A stretch of 64,000 nt of DNA from Fusobacterium mortiferum (lineage in GTDB: Bacteria; Fusobacteriota; Fusobacteriia; Fusobacteriales; Fusobacteriaceae). Both the position numbers and the translations under genes were made by a program. Within the stretch, counting starts at the first letter, position 1; each line of letters starts with the position of its first letter. The DNA is taken from the NCBI RefSeq assembly GCF_016900045.1, contig NZ_JACSNP010000009.1, positions 1 to 64,000 on the forward strand. The letters run 5' to 3'. The notes under the pieces were generated by a model that saw only the letters and a program-made list of their open reading frames with translations, did no database searches and was not told the origin of the DNA. Below, piece after piece: positions 43,521 through 52,597 of the stretch.

Positions 43521-44588
43521 ATGAGTAGAGTAGTAAAAGTGGGTAACCTTTTAATAGGTGGAGGAAATCCAGTTGTAATACAATCGATGACAAATACAAC
43601 AACAAGTAATGTAGAGGCTACAGTTGCACAAATTAAGAAATTAGAATCTGCTGGATGCCAAATGGTGAGAATGACAATTAATAATGAAGAGGCAGCTAAG
43701 GCAATAGGGGAGATTAAGAAAAGAGTAAATATTCCTCTATGTGCAGATATTCATTTTGATTACAAATTAGCTCTACTGGCAATAGAAAATGGAATAGATA
43801 AACTTAGAATTAATCCTGGAAATATAGGTTCTGATGAAAATATTAAAGCTGTTGTAGAAAAAGCGAAAGAAAGAAATATTCCAATAAGAATAGGTGTAAA
43901 CTCAGGTTCAATTGAGAAACATATACTTGAAAAATATGGAAAACCAACTGCTGATGGAATGGTAGAAAGTGCAATGTATCATATAAATCTATTGGAAAAA
44001 AATGGATTTGAAGATATAGTAATCTCACTAAAGGCAAGTAATGTTAAGATGATGGTAGACGCGTATAGAAAAATAAGCAAATTAGTAGATTATCCATTAC
44101 ATTTGGGAGTAACAGAGGCTGGAACAGCTTTTCAAGGAACTGTAAAATCTGCAATAGGAATAGGATCATTATTAGTAGATGGAATAGGAGATACAATAAG
44201 AGTTTCTCTTACTGAAGATCCAGTAGAAGAGATAAAAGTTGCTAAGGAAATACTTAAGGTTTTAGGACTTATAGATGCTGGAGTTGAGATTGTATCATGC
44301 CCAACTTGTGGTAGAACAGAGATAGATTTGATAGGGTTAGCTAAAAAAGTTGAAAAAGAGTTTGAAAACGAGAAGAGAAAGATTAAGATAGCTGTAATGG
44401 GGTGTGTTGTAAATGGACCTGGAGAAGCTAGAGAAGCAGACTACGGTGTAGCTGGAGGAAAAGGTGTAGGAGTTCTTTTCAAAAAAGGACAGGTAGTTAA
44501 GAAAGTAGATGAATCTGAAATATTAATTGAGTTAAAAAAGTTAATAATGGAGGATATGGAAAATGAAGATATGGAGAGTAATAATTAG
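43521..44588 (+). CDS. ispG: 4-hydroxy-3-methylbut-2-enyl diphosphate synthase IspG (GcpE)
   Basis: Iron-sulfur enzyme of the MEP isoprenoid pathway; 355 residues. Starts with [21 protein letters not shown], typical of the family, with an alpha/beta barrel including [10 protein letters not shown]. The C-terminal cluster domain has [12 protein letters not shown] and [11 protein letters not shown], giving the three cluster cysteines. GAGGGAT precedes the ATG. The last pathway enzyme, ispH, is at 59.5 kb. Its final 26 nt overlap the lipoprotein gene, so the two are translationally coupled. Confidence 0.97.
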   Translation: MSRVVKVGNLLIGGGNPVVIQSMTNTTTSNVEATVAQIKKLESAGCQMVRMTINNEEAAKAIGEIKKRVNIPLCADIHFDYKLALLAIENGIDKLRINPGNIGSDENIKAVVEKAKERNIPIRIGVNSGSIEKHILEKYGKPTADGMVESAMYHINLLEKNGFEDIVISLKASNVKMMVDAYRKISKLVDYPLHLGVTEAGTAFQGTVKSAIGIGSLLVDGIGDTIRVSLTEDPVEEIKVAKEILKVLGLIDAGVEIVSCPTCGRTEIDLIGLAKKVEKEFENEKRKIKIAVMGCVVNGPGEAREADYGVAGGKGVGVLFKKGQVVKKVDESEILIELKKLIMEDMENEDMESNN

Positions 44589-44976
44589 TGTACTTTTTAT
44601 TCTTTTAACAGCGTGTACATCTATTAGAAGTAATGAAAATATCTCTTTAGATAAGATAGCTGGAAGAAAAAAAGTGGTTATAAATTATGATAGAGGAAGA
44701 TATAACAGTGTAAAATTAGATAATATTGTTATTGATTCAGGAAGAGAGTATTATGTAAAAGAGGGAGCGTACACTCTTTCATACATAGAAGAAACATTCT
44801 TAAATGGATATATAGATCTTTCTTGGCAAGGAAGTAAGGGAAGAGCTGGAGATAGCAGTAGAAAAATTCCAACAAATAAAGTGGTAGAGATCCAAGAGGA
44901 CACAGAGATAAACTTAAAGAATCACACAGTTCAAATTAATTTCTCTGGAAGTATAAATTCTAATAAGAAGTTTTAA
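44563..44976 (+). CDS. Small predicted lipoprotein
   Basis: 137 residues with a lipoprotein signal: basic start, hydrophobic core and lipobox LLTAC, lipidated Cys at about 18. The mature part is beta-rich and unrecognised, with a PEGA-like middle ([27 protein letters not shown]). GGAGG lies before the ATG within the ispG coding sequence. It stands immediately upstream of the ECF sigma gene, whose candidate promoter starts at this gene's end. Function unknown. Confidence 0.8.
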   Translation: MKIWRVIISVLFILLTACTSIRSNENISLDKIAGRKKVVINYDRGRYNSVKLDNIVIDSGREYYVKEGAYTLSYIEETFLNGYIDLSWQGSKGRAGDSSRKIPTNKVVEIQEDTEINLKNHTVQINFSGSINSNKKF

Positions 44977-44999
44977 ACTTTTTTTAATAGAATGACGTC
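44975..44999 (+). promoter_or_regulatory. Candidate ECF-sigma autoregulatory promoter
   Basis: AAAC at 44975-44978 and CGTC at 44996-44999 are separated by 17 nt, matching the AAC / CGTC pattern of many ECF (SigW/SigX-like) promoters. It lies 35 nt before the ATG of the ECF sigma gene, the usual place for autoregulation. Confidence 0.5.
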
Positions 45000-45033
45000 T
45001 AAATGATATAAAAAAATGTGAGGGTAGAAATTA

Positions 45034-45483
45034 ATGGACTTTGATGAGATTTTCGAGGAGTATTTTGATAGGATATATTACAAAGTTTTAGGGGTAGTAA
45101 AAAATCCTGAAGATGCTGAAGACATATCTCAGGAAGTTTTTATGAGTGTCTATAGAAACTTAAAGAGCTTTCGTTCTGAAAGTAATATATATACTTGGAT
45201 ATACAAGATTGCAATTAATAAGATTTATGATTTTTTTAGAAAAAGAAAGATAGAGTTAGATATTAATGAGGAGATATTGATGTTAGAGGATAATAGCAAT
45301 ATTGAGACATCAATTTTTTTAGAGGAAAAATTGAAATTAATATCACCTAAAGAGAGAGAGATCGTAATACTGAAAGATATATATGGATATAAGTTAAAAG
45401 AGATAGCAGATATGAAAAATATCAATATCTCAACAATAAAATCTATATATTATAAGGCAATCAAGGATATGGGAGGAAATTGA
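45034..45483 (+). CDS. ECF-family RNA polymerase sigma factor
   Basis: 149 residues with only regions 2 and 4. Region 2 has YYKVLGVVKNPEDAEDISQE and a tryptophan-containing TWIYKIAINK; region 4 has LISPKEREIVILKDIYG and LKEIADMKNINISTIKS, a helix-turn-helix. It should redirect RNA polymerase to envelope-stress-type promoters. The next two genes encode a small single-pass membrane protein and a Spy-like periplasmic protein, a typical sigma / anti-sigma / effector arrangement. A likely autoregulated promoter is described separately. Confidence 0.93.
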   Translation: MDFDEIFEEYFDRIYYKVLGVVKNPEDAEDISQEVFMSVYRNLKSFRSESNIYTWIYKIAINKIYDFFRKRKIELDINEEILMLEDNSNIETSIFLEEKLKLISPKEREIVILKDIYGYKLKEIADMKNINISTIKSIYYKAIKDMGGN

Positions 45484-45484
45484 T

Positions 45485-45805
45485 ATGGTATCACCAAAAG
45501 ATAGGGTAAAAGCTAATATATATAAAGAGTTGTTTGAGCAGGAGAAAAGAAAAAATAAAAGAAAATCACTATTTTCAGTTTCACTATTTTTTCTAGGAAT
45601 TTTTACAAGCTCGACTTATCAAATGTTAATTAGTGAGACGCCTATAGAATCAACTTTAAATTATGCTATAAATAAAACTACAAATAAGGTAAGTTATGGA
45701 AAGAGTGATTTATCTTTAGAGCATTTCTTTAATCCAAACTTTTTTGATGATAAAAAAATAGAGATAGATACTGATGAATTATTTGGATTAGATACGCAGA
45801 TATAG
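45485..45805 (+). CDS. Small single-pass membrane protein (anti-sigma candidate)
   Basis: 106 residues with a charged cytosolic N-terminus (about 1-28), one membrane segment (about 29-47, FSVSLFFLGIFTSSTYQML) and an acidic periplasmic tail. It begins one base after the sigma gene's stop, using GGGAGG for translation, so it is coupled to the sigma factor. Topology and position fit an anti-sigma factor, but it lacks a recognisable zinc-binding (ZAS) motif, so this is inference. Confidence 0.75.
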   Translation: MVSPKDRVKANIYKELFEQEKRKNKRKSLFSVSLFFLGIFTSSTYQMLISETPIESTLNYAINKTTNKVSYGKSDLSLEHFFNPNFFDDKKIEIDTDELFGLDTQI

Positions 45806-45817
45806 TGGAGGACATCA

Positions 45818-46219
45818 ATGAAAAAGATTATTTATTTCCTTGTAATAGTACTATGCTCAACAACAATAATTGCATCAGAAGGTTTAGGAATAGTTTCAGA
45901 TGAGGATTTTTTAAAGGTAGGAGTAACATCTGAAAATGTAGAAAAAGCTAAGATGATGGTAAATAGAGTTAGCACTAATTATAAGATGTTAATACTTGAG
46001 AAAAAACAACTAGAGTTAGAAGTGAATAAGTATGTGTTAGAGGGACCAGAGGCTAACCTTGAAAAGATAGATGCTATATTTGATAAAATAGGAGCAATAG
46101 AGGCAAGTATTTTAAAAGATAGAATAAGAAGTCAGATAGAGATGCAAAAATATATTACTCAAGAACAATATTTAAAAGCTAGAGATATAGCTATAAAGAG
46201 ATTAAATACTCCAAAATAA
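45818..46219 (+). CDS. Periplasmic Spy/CpxP-like protein
   Basis: 133 residues with a signal peptide (about 1-19) and an all-helical mature part. Two long helices with IRSQIEMQKYITQEQYLKAR near the end resemble the LTxxQ-type motif of Spy/CpxP/ZraP proteins, which act as periplasmic chaperones or metal/stress sensors. It is the third gene of the ECF operon and could be the sensor that the membrane protein reads. A strong terminator follows. Confidence 0.7.
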   Translation: MKKIIYFLVIVLCSTTIIASEGLGIVSDEDFLKVGVTSENVEKAKMMVNRVSTNYKMLILEKKQLELEVNKYVLEGPEANLEKIDAIFDKIGAIEASILKDRIRSQIEMQKYITQEQYLKARDIAIKRLNTPK

Positions 46220-46223
46220 GAGA

Positions 46224-46260
46224 GAGGGTGTTATAAACTAAAAGTTTGTAATACCCTCTT
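46224..46260. terminator. Bidirectional terminator between the ECF operon and aroA
   Basis: A 16-bp stem (46224-46239 with 46243-46258, few mismatches) starting GAGGGTGTTA is flanked by T-rich sequence on both strands. It separates convergent genes. Confidence 0.85.
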
Positions 46261-46269
46261 TTGTATCAA

Positions 46270-47535
46270 CTAGAATATCTCCAGTTTAATATTTAGGCTT
46301 TTCAAATCTTCAAAAAAATTAGGATAGGATTTTGAAATTGCTTCAGCTCCATCAATAATTAAAGGTTTATCAAGTATTGTTGCAAAAATAGCAAGACTCA
46401 TAACAATCCTATGGTCTTTATGCCCAAAAACTTCATTACAGCTAGTATAATTTCTTTTTCCTGTGATATAAATACTATCTTGATCAGAGTTTATATCTAC
46501 TCCCAATTTTTTAAGCTCCACTTCCATAGCTTCTATTCTATCACTCTCTTTATATCTCAATCTATGAGCATTGTATATCTTAAAACTTCCATTACCATAT
46601 GCAGATAATACAGTTAGAATAGGACCAAGATCAGGACAATTTTCAAGGTTAATATTATAGCTTTGTGGAATACCATTAAAAAATCTATATCCATTTTCAA
46701 GGATTTCCACATCAATATGACATTTTTTTAAAATATCAACTATCTCTTTATCCCCCTGTTTAGATTTTGTATTCAATCCTTTACAAGTCAGATCGTTATT
46801 AATAGCACCCAATACTGCAAAAAAACCAAGTTGAGAAAAATCACCTTCTACATAGTAATCAGTTGGAGTGTAGTGTTGGTTTCCTTTAATAAAAATAGTC
46901 AACTCATCTAAAAATTCAATCTCTATTCCAAATCTATTTAACATTTCAATAGTTAAATCAATATATGACTTTGATTCAAAGGGAGGAATAATTTTAATAG
47001 TAGAATCTTCCTCAAGAAGTGGAAGAGTAAATAGCAATCCACTTATGAATTGAGAGCTAATATCTCCTCTAATAGTATAGTTTGTAGCTTTTAGTTTACC
47101 AGATATCTCAATTTTTTCATTATCTTGAAGGTATAAAAGATTTTGACTTTTGAATATCTCTTCATATATTTTTTGTGGACGTTGGAGCAGTCTATTTCTA
47201 CCTCTAAACTCAATTTTTTGATTAGTAAGTGAAAATATAGGAATGAAAAATCTAAGGGTAGAACCAGATTCATTACACTCTATAATATTTTCCTTTAAAT
47301 TAGAAAAATTTTTAACTCCTTCAATATAGAGAGTATTATTATCTTCGGTTATAATAGCTCCAAGTTTTCTCATTCCTTGAATAGTAGCAATGATATCATC
47401 AGAGTAAGCTATATTTTCAATTTTACTTTTACCATTTGCAAGAGAGGCACAGATAATAGCTCTATGTGCCATACTTTTTGAAGGTGGAAGAGTAACTTCA
47501 CCAGAACATTTTGACGGATATATTTTAACTTTCAT
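46270..47535 (-). CDS. aroA: 3-phosphoshikimate 1-carboxyvinyltransferase AroA (EPSP synthase)
   Basis: Shikimate-pathway enzyme joining PEP to shikimate-3-phosphate; 421 residues, normal length. PPSKSMAHRAIICASLA near the N-terminus, ECNESGSTLRFFIP, and the C-terminal RLRYKESDRIEAM and GHKDHRIVMSLAIF are family signatures. AAGGAG precedes the ATG on the minus strand. It stands alone: no other shikimate gene is in the window. It is convergent with the ECF operon and divergent from brnQ. Confidence 0.96.
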   Translation of the reverse strand: MKVKIYPSKCSGEVTLPPSKSMAHRAIICASLANGKSKIENIAYSDDIIATIQGMRKLGAIITEDNNTLYIEGVKNFSNLKENIIECNESGSTLRFFIPIFSLTNQKIEFRGRNRLLQRPQKIYEEIFKSQNLLYLQDNEKIEISGKLKATNYTIRGDISSQFISGLLFTLPLLEEDSTIKIIPPFESKSYIDLTIEMLNRFGIEIEFLDELTIFIKGNQHYTPTDYYVEGDFSQLGFFAVLGAINNDLTCKGLNTKSKQGDKEIVDILKKCHIDVEILENGYRFFNGIPQSYNINLENCPDLGPILTVLSAYGNGSFKIYNAHRLRYKESDRIEAMEVELKKLGVDINSDQDSIYITGKRNYTSCNEVFGHKDHRIVMSLAIFATILDKPLIIDGAEAISKSYPNFFEDLKSLNIKLEIF

Positions 47536-47626
47536 AATAACTCCTTAATTTTTTTCTATATTTTACAACTTTTTCTCTTAAAATAATAGTCTTGAAAAAT
47601 AAATTTAGGAAATATAAATATATGAT

Positions 47627-47655
47627 TTGACGTATTTTATAAAAAATGGTATAAT
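47627..47655 (+). promoter_or_regulatory. Strong promoter for brnQ
   Basis: TTGACG at 47627-47632, a 17-nt spacer and TATAAT at 47650-47655 with TGG just upstream make it one of the best promoters in the window. It leaves a 76-nt leader. Confidence 0.85.
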
Positions 47656-47731
47656 TTATAAGTCGTTTATGTCTAAAAAAATAGTATAAAATATATTTAT
47701 GGGGATAGAACATTAAAAACTGAATAAGGGA

Positions 47732-49021
47732 GTGAGAACAATTTATAAGAGCAAGGATATTATTTTAACAGGATTTGCACTATTTGCAATGTTATTTGGA
47801 GCAGGAAACTTAATATTTCCACCAACTGTAGGATATATAGTAGGAGATAACTGGAAATTAGCAGCTTTTGGTTTTTGTATTACTGGAATTGGTTTTCCAT
47901 TAATGGGAATAATAGCTTCAGGTTTTGCTGGTACAGAACTGGATCACTTTTCAGATAAAGTATCACCACTATTTAGTAGAGTTTTTAATACTGTCTTAAT
48001 TTTAGCAATAGGACCATTTTTAGCTATACCAAGAACTGGAGCAACAGCTTATGAAGTAATGGTACTTCCACATTTAAATGGAGATAGTTCAATATTAAAA
48101 TATCTATTTCTAGCAATTTATTTTGGAGTTGTTTTACTATTTTCTTTGAGAGAGAGTGAAGTAATAGATAGAATAGGGAAAATTTTAACTCCAATTCTTT
48201 TAATAGTTTTAGCTATTATAATATTTAAAGGGGTATCTACTCCGATAGGAGAGGTAATAGCAACAGGAACGACAAATAATTTTAGATATGGATTCTATAA
48301 TGGATATCAGACAATGGATACTCTTGCAGCTATTATATTTGCAAGTATAATTTTAAAAACTATAACTGGAAAAAATAAGGATTTAGGAAGAAAAGAGCAA
48401 TTAGTATTTTTATTAAAAGCTAGTGGTATAGCGGTATTAGGATTAGCAATAGTATATGGAGGACTTTTATATATAGGTGCAACTTCAACAGCTGTATTAG
48501 AAAATAGAGGAACAACTCAGCTTTTAAATGATATTATAGCAAGACTTTTAGGAAAAACTGGAAATATTCTTCTAGGTATCTGTGTTGCTGGAGCATGTCT
48601 TACTACTGCAATAGGGCTTACAGCTACAGTTGGAGATTATTTTAGTTCAATATTAAAAATTAAATATGAAAAAATAGTTATTATTAATGTTTTAGTAAGT
48701 TTTATTTTTGCTAGTTTTGGTGTTGATTTAATAGTTCAGATAGCAGCTCCAATATTAACTTTTATATATCCAATAGCTATTGTTCTTATAGTTTTAAACT
48801 TCTTTAAAAAATATTTAGGAAGTAAAGGGGTATTTATAGGGTGTGTAATAGGAGCTGGATTGATAGGAGCAGTTGAAACTTTACAAATGTTAGGAGCATG
48901 TCCAGCTACAATAGCAACTCTATATACAAAGCTACCTTTCCAAGATTATGGATTAGCTTGGATATTACCAAGTATAGTATTTGGAGTAGTATTTAGAGTG
49001 ATAGAGAAGATAAGAAAGTAA
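47732..49021 (+). CDS. brnQ: Branched-chain amino acid:cation symporter BrnQ (LIVCS family)
   Basis: About 429 residues with twelve hydrophobic segments. The N-terminus has FALFAMLFGAGNLIFPP, then GFPLMG and AIPRTGATAYEV, all LIVCS signatures. It imports leucine, isoleucine or valine with sodium or protons. The start is uncertain: GTG 47732 directly abuts AAGGGA, leaving no spacing, while the in-frame ATT at 47741 lies eight bases after GGGAG; the next ATG falls within the first membrane segment. I keep GTG. A hairpin terminator follows. Confidence 0.93.
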   Translation: MRTIYKSKDIILTGFALFAMLFGAGNLIFPPTVGYIVGDNWKLAAFGFCITGIGFPLMGIIASGFAGTELDHFSDKVSPLFSRVFNTVLILAIGPFLAIPRTGATAYEVMVLPHLNGDSSILKYLFLAIYFGVVLLFSLRESEVIDRIGKILTPILLIVLAIIIFKGVSTPIGEVIATGTTNNFRYGFYNGYQTMDTLAAIIFASIILKTITGKNKDLGRKEQLVFLLKASGIAVLGLAIVYGGLLYIGATSTAVLENRGTTQLLNDIIARLLGKTGNILLGICVAGACLTTAIGLTATVGDYFSSILKIKYEKIVIINVLVSFIFASFGVDLIVQIAAPILTFIYPIAIVLIVLNFFKKYLGSKGVFIGCVIGAGLIGAVETLQMLGACPATIATLYTKLPFQDYGLAWILPSIVFGVVFRVIEKIRK

Positions 49022-49037
49022 AATAATTTAATTATAT

Positions 49038-49078
49038 AAAGGGAAAAAGCCTACTAATAGTAGATTTTTTCCTTTTTA
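49038..49078 (+). terminator. Intrinsic terminator after brnQ
   Basis: AAAGGGAAAAA and TTTTTTCCTTTT arms with an inner CTACT/AGTAG stem, ending T-rich. Likely effective in both directions. Confidence 0.75.
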
Positions 49079-49108
49079 TATTTATATACAAAATATTTTC
49101 TAGTATGG

Positions 49109-49114
49109 TATAAT
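49109..49114 (+). promoter_or_regulatory. Extended -10 promoter for the rluD cluster
   Basis: TAGTATGGTATAATATAG has TATAAT with TGG upstream and no -35 box, 33 nt before the ATG at 49147. Confidence 0.65.
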
Positions 49115-49146
49115 ATAGTGAATAGAGAATGTATAGGAGAAAAATA

Positions 49147-50103
49147 ATGGATATAAAGGAAACATTAACAGTATATGCTAATGAAGATGATAAGGGTAAA
49201 AGAATAGATAAATTTTTAAATGAGTTGATAGATGATGCAACTAGATCATATATCCAGAAGATAATAGATAATGGATTAGTAGAGATACAGGGAAAAAAGA
49301 TTACAAAGAGTGGAAATAAATTAAAGGGAACGGAAACGATTGTTGTAAATATTCCAGAGGATGAGGTGTTAGATTTAATACCAGAAGATATACCACTAGA
49401 TATAATTTATGAGGATAGTGATATAGTGGTAATTAATAAATCACCTAATTTAGTGGTACATCCAGCCCATGGAAATTATACAGGAACACTTGTGAATGCT
49501 CTTTTATATCATATAAAGGATCTATCTACAATAAATGGAGTGATAAGACCAGGTATAGTTCATAGATTGGATAAGGATACAAGTGGAGTAATAGTAGTAG
49601 CGAAAAATGATGAGGCTCATGGAAAACTTTCAGAGATGTTTAAAGAGAAAACTTTAGAAAAAACCTATGTTTGTATAACAAAGGGAATATTTAAGGAAAA
49701 AAGTGGAAAAGTAGAAACTTTAATAGGAAGAGATCCTAGAGATAGAAAGAAGATGGCGGTAGTAAATGAGAATGGAAAGATAGCTATCTCAAATTATGAA
49801 GTTTTAGATGAGGGAAAAAATCACTCTTTAGTTAAGGTAAGAATAGAAACTGGAAGAACTCATCAAATAAGAGTTCATATGAAACATCTTAATCACCCAA
49901 TAATGGGAGATACAACCTATGGAAATGGGAGCGAAGGAGCAGAGAGACAGATGCTACATGCTTACAGTTTAAAATTTACACATCCTACAAAAAATATTGA
50001 GATGAGGGTAATTGCTCCATTACCTGAAGATTTTAAAAAAGCTTCAAAACATGTGGGAATAGATATATCTAAGATAGAAAGTGAGATAAAAGATGGAGAG
50101 TAA
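49147..50103 (+). CDS. rluD: RluD-type ribosomal large-subunit pseudouridine synthase
   Basis: 318 residues. The S4-like RNA-binding domain (about 12-70) precedes the RluA/RluD catalytic domain, with the catalytic Asp in GIVHRLDKDTSGV, and ETGRTHQIRVHMKHL further on. RluD relatives modify helix 69 of 23S rRNA; exact target among RluA/C/D types cannot be settled here. AGGAG precedes the ATG at 49147; the upstream ATG at 49129 lies before that site. It overlaps rnhB by 11 nt and heads a cluster of five tightly packed genes. Confidence 0.92.
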   Translation: MDIKETLTVYANEDDKGKRIDKFLNELIDDATRSYIQKIIDNGLVEIQGKKITKSGNKLKGTETIVVNIPEDEVLDLIPEDIPLDIIYEDSDIVVINKSPNLVVHPAHGNYTGTLVNALLYHIKDLSTINGVIRPGIVHRLDKDTSGVIVVAKNDEAHGKLSEMFKEKTLEKTYVCITKGIFKEKSGKVETLIGRDPRDRKKMAVVNENGKIAISNYEVLDEGKNHSLVKVRIETGRTHQIRVHMKHLNHPIMGDTTYGNGSEGAERQMLHAYSLKFTHPTKNIEMRVIAPLPEDFKKASKHVGIDISKIESEIKDGE

Positions 50104-50713
50104 TTTACTTTATCAATTTGATTTAGAAAAAGGAACAGAGATAATAGGAGTAGATGAAGCTGGAAGAGGACCTCTTGCTGGGAGTGTCGTAGCAGCAGCA
50201 GTAAAATTAAAAAAATATTCAGAAGAACTTCAGGAGATAAATGATTCTAAGAAACTTACTGAGAAAAAAAGAGAGAAACTTTTCGATATTATTATGGAAA
50301 ATTTTGAGGTAGGTATAGGAATAGCTTCAGCTCAAGAGATAGATGAGATAAATATATTGAATGCAACTTTCTTAGCTATGAGAAGAGCTATAGAGGAGTT
50401 AGGAAAAAAGAGTAGTACAGATGTTCTGATACTTGTAGATGGAAATTTTAAAATAAGGGAGTATAATGGAGAGCAGGAACCGGTGATAAAAGGGGATGCG
50501 AAGAGTTTATCTATAGCAGCAGCTTCTATAGTTGCAAAGGTAACAAGAGATAGGATGTTAGTTGAAGAGGGAAAAGAGTATCCAGAATACCACTTTGAAA
50601 AACATAAAGGATATGGAACAAAGGCTCATAGAGAAGCTCTTTTAAAGTATGGACCAACATCTATTCACAGAAAGACATTTTTAACAAAAATATTGGGAGA
50701 AAATGCAAAATAA
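50093..50713 (+). CDS. rnhB: Ribonuclease HII
   Basis: Removes RNA from RNA-DNA hybrids; 206 residues. The active-site motif is GVDEAGRGPLAG near 20-30, and other carboxylates lie in DGN and AASIVAKVTRDR. HKGYGTKAHREAL completes the family signature. The ATG overlaps the end of rluD, and the stop overlaps the yraN start by 11 nt, implying coupled translation across the cluster. Confidence 0.96.
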   Translation: MESNLLYQFDLEKGTEIIGVDEAGRGPLAGSVVAAAVKLKKYSEELQEINDSKKLTEKKREKLFDIIMENFEVGIGIASAQEIDEINILNATFLAMRRAIEELGKKSSTDVLILVDGNFKIREYNGEQEPVIKGDAKSLSIAAASIVAKVTRDRMLVEEGKEYPEYHFEKHKGYGTKAHREALLKYGPTSIHRKTFLTKILGENAK

Positions 50714-51065
50714 TAGAAGTATTGGAGATAGGTATGAGGAATTAGCTACAAAGTTACTTATCTCAAGAGGATATGAGATACTAGAGAGAAATTATAGAGT
50801 TAAAGCTGGTGAGATAGATATAATTGCAAGGATAGAGGATACGATAGTATTTGTAGAGGTAAAGTATAGAAAAGATAGTAAATTTGGTTATGGAATAGAG
50901 GCAGTTGATTATAGAAAGATTAGAAGAATATATAAAGCTGCCGAAATTTATCTGACTTTGAATAGAAAATTATCATCTAAGATTAGATTTGATTGTATAA
51001 GTTTTTTAGGGAAAAAAATATCTTGGACAAAAAATTTAACATGGGGTGATGAAATTGGATTTTAA
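50703..51065 (+). CDS. YraN-family (UPF0102) endonuclease-like protein
   Basis: 120 residues with the restriction-endonuclease-like core: GDRYEELATKLL near the start, then GEIDIIAR and VFVEVKYRKD, with the D-ExK catalytic pattern. The family usually sits next to rnhB, as here, and its cellular role is poorly defined, probably in DNA processing or uptake. It overlaps both neighbours slightly. Confidence 0.92.
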   Translation: MQNNRSIGDRYEELATKLLISRGYEILERNYRVKAGEIDIIARIEDTIVFVEVKYRKDSKFGYGIEAVDYRKIRRIYKAAEIYLTLNRKLSSKIRFDCISFLGKKISWTKNLTWGDEIGF

Positions 51066-51258
51066 ATGTGTAAAATGTGGATGTGAAAAATATCAAGTAA
51101 AAACAACAGTTATTCCAGAAAAAAGCCCTGGTTTAAAGCTAGAGTTTGGAACTTATTATATAAAAACCTGCCTTAACTGTGGATATACAGAGATGTATTC
51201 TGCAAAGATAGTGAATATGGAGAAAAATGATAAGAAAAAACCTTGTCCAGAGTATTAA
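51049..51258 (+). CDS. Small zinc-ribbon protein
   Basis: 69 residues with two CxxC knuckles (CVKCGCEKY and TCLNCGYTEM) forming a zinc ribbon of the nucleic-acid-binding type. An in-frame GTG at 51046 sits next to the ATG at 51049; GGGGTG before the ATG favours 51049. It overlaps yraN by 17 nt and the next gene by 32 nt, so it is part of the coupled cluster. Function unknown. Confidence 0.85.
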   Translation: MKLDFKCVKCGCEKYQVKTTVIPEKSPGLKLEFGTYYIKTCLNCGYTEMYSAKIVNMEKNDKKKPCPEY

Positions 51259-51868
51259 AAATCTGGTTTTTTCTCAAAGATGTCCAATATGTAAAAAAAT
51301 TTCCCAAGATAGCAGTTATATTTGTGAAGAGTGTTATTTTACTCTAAGAAAAAAGGGTAAGATAAAAAATATTGAAAATTATTACTATTTGTATTATTAT
51401 AACGATGAGATAAAGAGATTAATAGCTGATTTTAAATTAAAAAATAGAAAGAGTTTAGGAAAAGAGATATCCTCTATTATTAAGAGCCCTTTAACAGATC
51501 TTATTTTAGAGAAGGAAATTGATATGGTATTACCTGTTCCTATAAGTAAAGAACGGGAGAAAGAGAGAGGCTTTAATCAAGTAGAGGAGTTACTTGATAA
51601 TTGTGGTGTAAAGTATCAGAAGATAGAGAGAGAAAAAAATACTAAACATATGTATGAGTTACTCAATAGTGGAAGTAGAAAGGAAAATATCTACAATGCC
51701 TTTAGAAATAGAGGATTAGATATAGAGGGAAAGAATATACTGATTGTAGATGATATTGTAACAACAGGAAGTACAATAAAAGAGATGGTAAAGGAGATAA
51801 AGAAGGTTGGAACTCCCAATAATATATATGTTTTCTCTTTAGCTGTTTCAAAAATTTTTAAGCCATAG
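51227..51868 (+). CDS. ComF-family phosphoribosyltransferase-like protein
   Basis: 213 residues. An N-terminal four-cysteine knuckle (CPICKK and CEEC) precedes a phosphoribosyltransferase-like domain with LPVPISKEREKERGFNQ and the PRPP-binding loop ILIVDDIVTTGST. ComFC homologues support DNA uptake in competent bacteria; the comM/yifB gene at 3.7 kb is another such gene. It begins inside the zinc-ribbon gene. Whether this organism is transformable is not shown. Confidence 0.92.
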   Translation: MIRKNLVQSIKNLVFSQRCPICKKISQDSSYICEECYFTLRKKGKIKNIENYYYLYYYNDEIKRLIADFKLKNRKSLGKEISSIIKSPLTDLILEKEIDMVLPVPISKEREKERGFNQVEELLDNCGVKYQKIEREKNTKHMYELLNSGSRKENIYNAFRNRGLDIEGKNILIVDDIVTTGSTIKEMVKEIKKVGTPNNIYVFSLAVSKIFKP

Positions 51869-51881
51869 ATTAGGAGAGAAG

Positions 51882-52502
51882 ATGGAGTTATATATAGATA
51901 ATAAAAAGGTAGAGTTAAAGCAAAAAAGATTTAAAAGCTTTGGACGAATGATAAATGAGATAACAAAACGACTGACTCAAGATAATAAAGTTCCATATAA
52001 GTTTTATATAAACGGGGAAAAATTGAAAGATAATACTGTTGTAAATTTAAAAGATTTGAAATTAGTAGAAGTAATAACTAAAACAGAGGGAGAGATGTTG
52101 CTAGACTCAATAATGAGAGCTAAGGAACAGATTGATATATTTTTCTCAATTTTTGATTCTGAAGATGACGAAGAGGAGAATTCTGGAAAAACAGCAGTAA
52201 TGGTGAGTGAGATAGAGATAGTAGAGAGAGGAATATTTTTAAGATGGTTCTATAATCTATTATTACTTATAAAAGCTAGTGGAGATTTAGATTTTGTATA
52301 TAGTGATTTTGATGAATATATAGCTGAGTTTGAACGTGAGATGGAACAAGCTGAAAAAGCTTATGATGCCCATGACTATGAAACATTTGTAGAGATGCTA
52401 GAATTTTCTATAGGAGATCTACTACAGGACTTCTATGAAAATGCTGAAAATTACTATAGTGATATTTTAGAAGAGGAAAATCGTAAAAGATTGCTCAATT
52501 AA
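51882..52502 (+). CDS. Hypothetical protein (206 aa)
   Basis: Not recognised. The N-terminal part (1-75) is beta-rich and looks like a small ubiquitin-like fold (LYIDNKKVELKQKRF; FYINGEKLKDNTVVNLKDL). The remainder is helical, acidic and aromatic, ending in a charged tail (DILEEENRKRLLN). No signal peptide or membrane segment. It follows comF by 13 nt with AGGAGAG as ribosome-binding site, so it is cotranscribed with the rluD-comF cluster. Confidence 0.75.
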   Translation: MELYIDNKKVELKQKRFKSFGRMINEITKRLTQDNKVPYKFYINGEKLKDNTVVNLKDLKLVEVITKTEGEMLLDSIMRAKEQIDIFFSIFDSEDDEEENSGKTAVMVSEIEIVERGIFLRWFYNLLLLIKASGDLDFVYSDFDEYIAEFEREMEQAEKAYDAHDYETFVEMLEFSIGDLLQDFYENAENYYSDILEEENRKRLLN

Positions 52503-52528
52503 GAGTTAGTTACTGACCAATGTAATAG

Positions 52529-52557
52529 TTGAAAATTGCTAAGCTCTATGATAAGAT
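52529..52557 (+). promoter_or_regulatory. Promoter for tpiA-gpmI
   Basis: TTGAAA, a 17-nt spacer and TAAGAT preceded by TGA, 41 nt before the tpiA ATG. Confidence 0.65.
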
Positions 52558-52597
52558 GTAAAATAAGAGTAAATATAATTATAATGGAGGAAATTTC

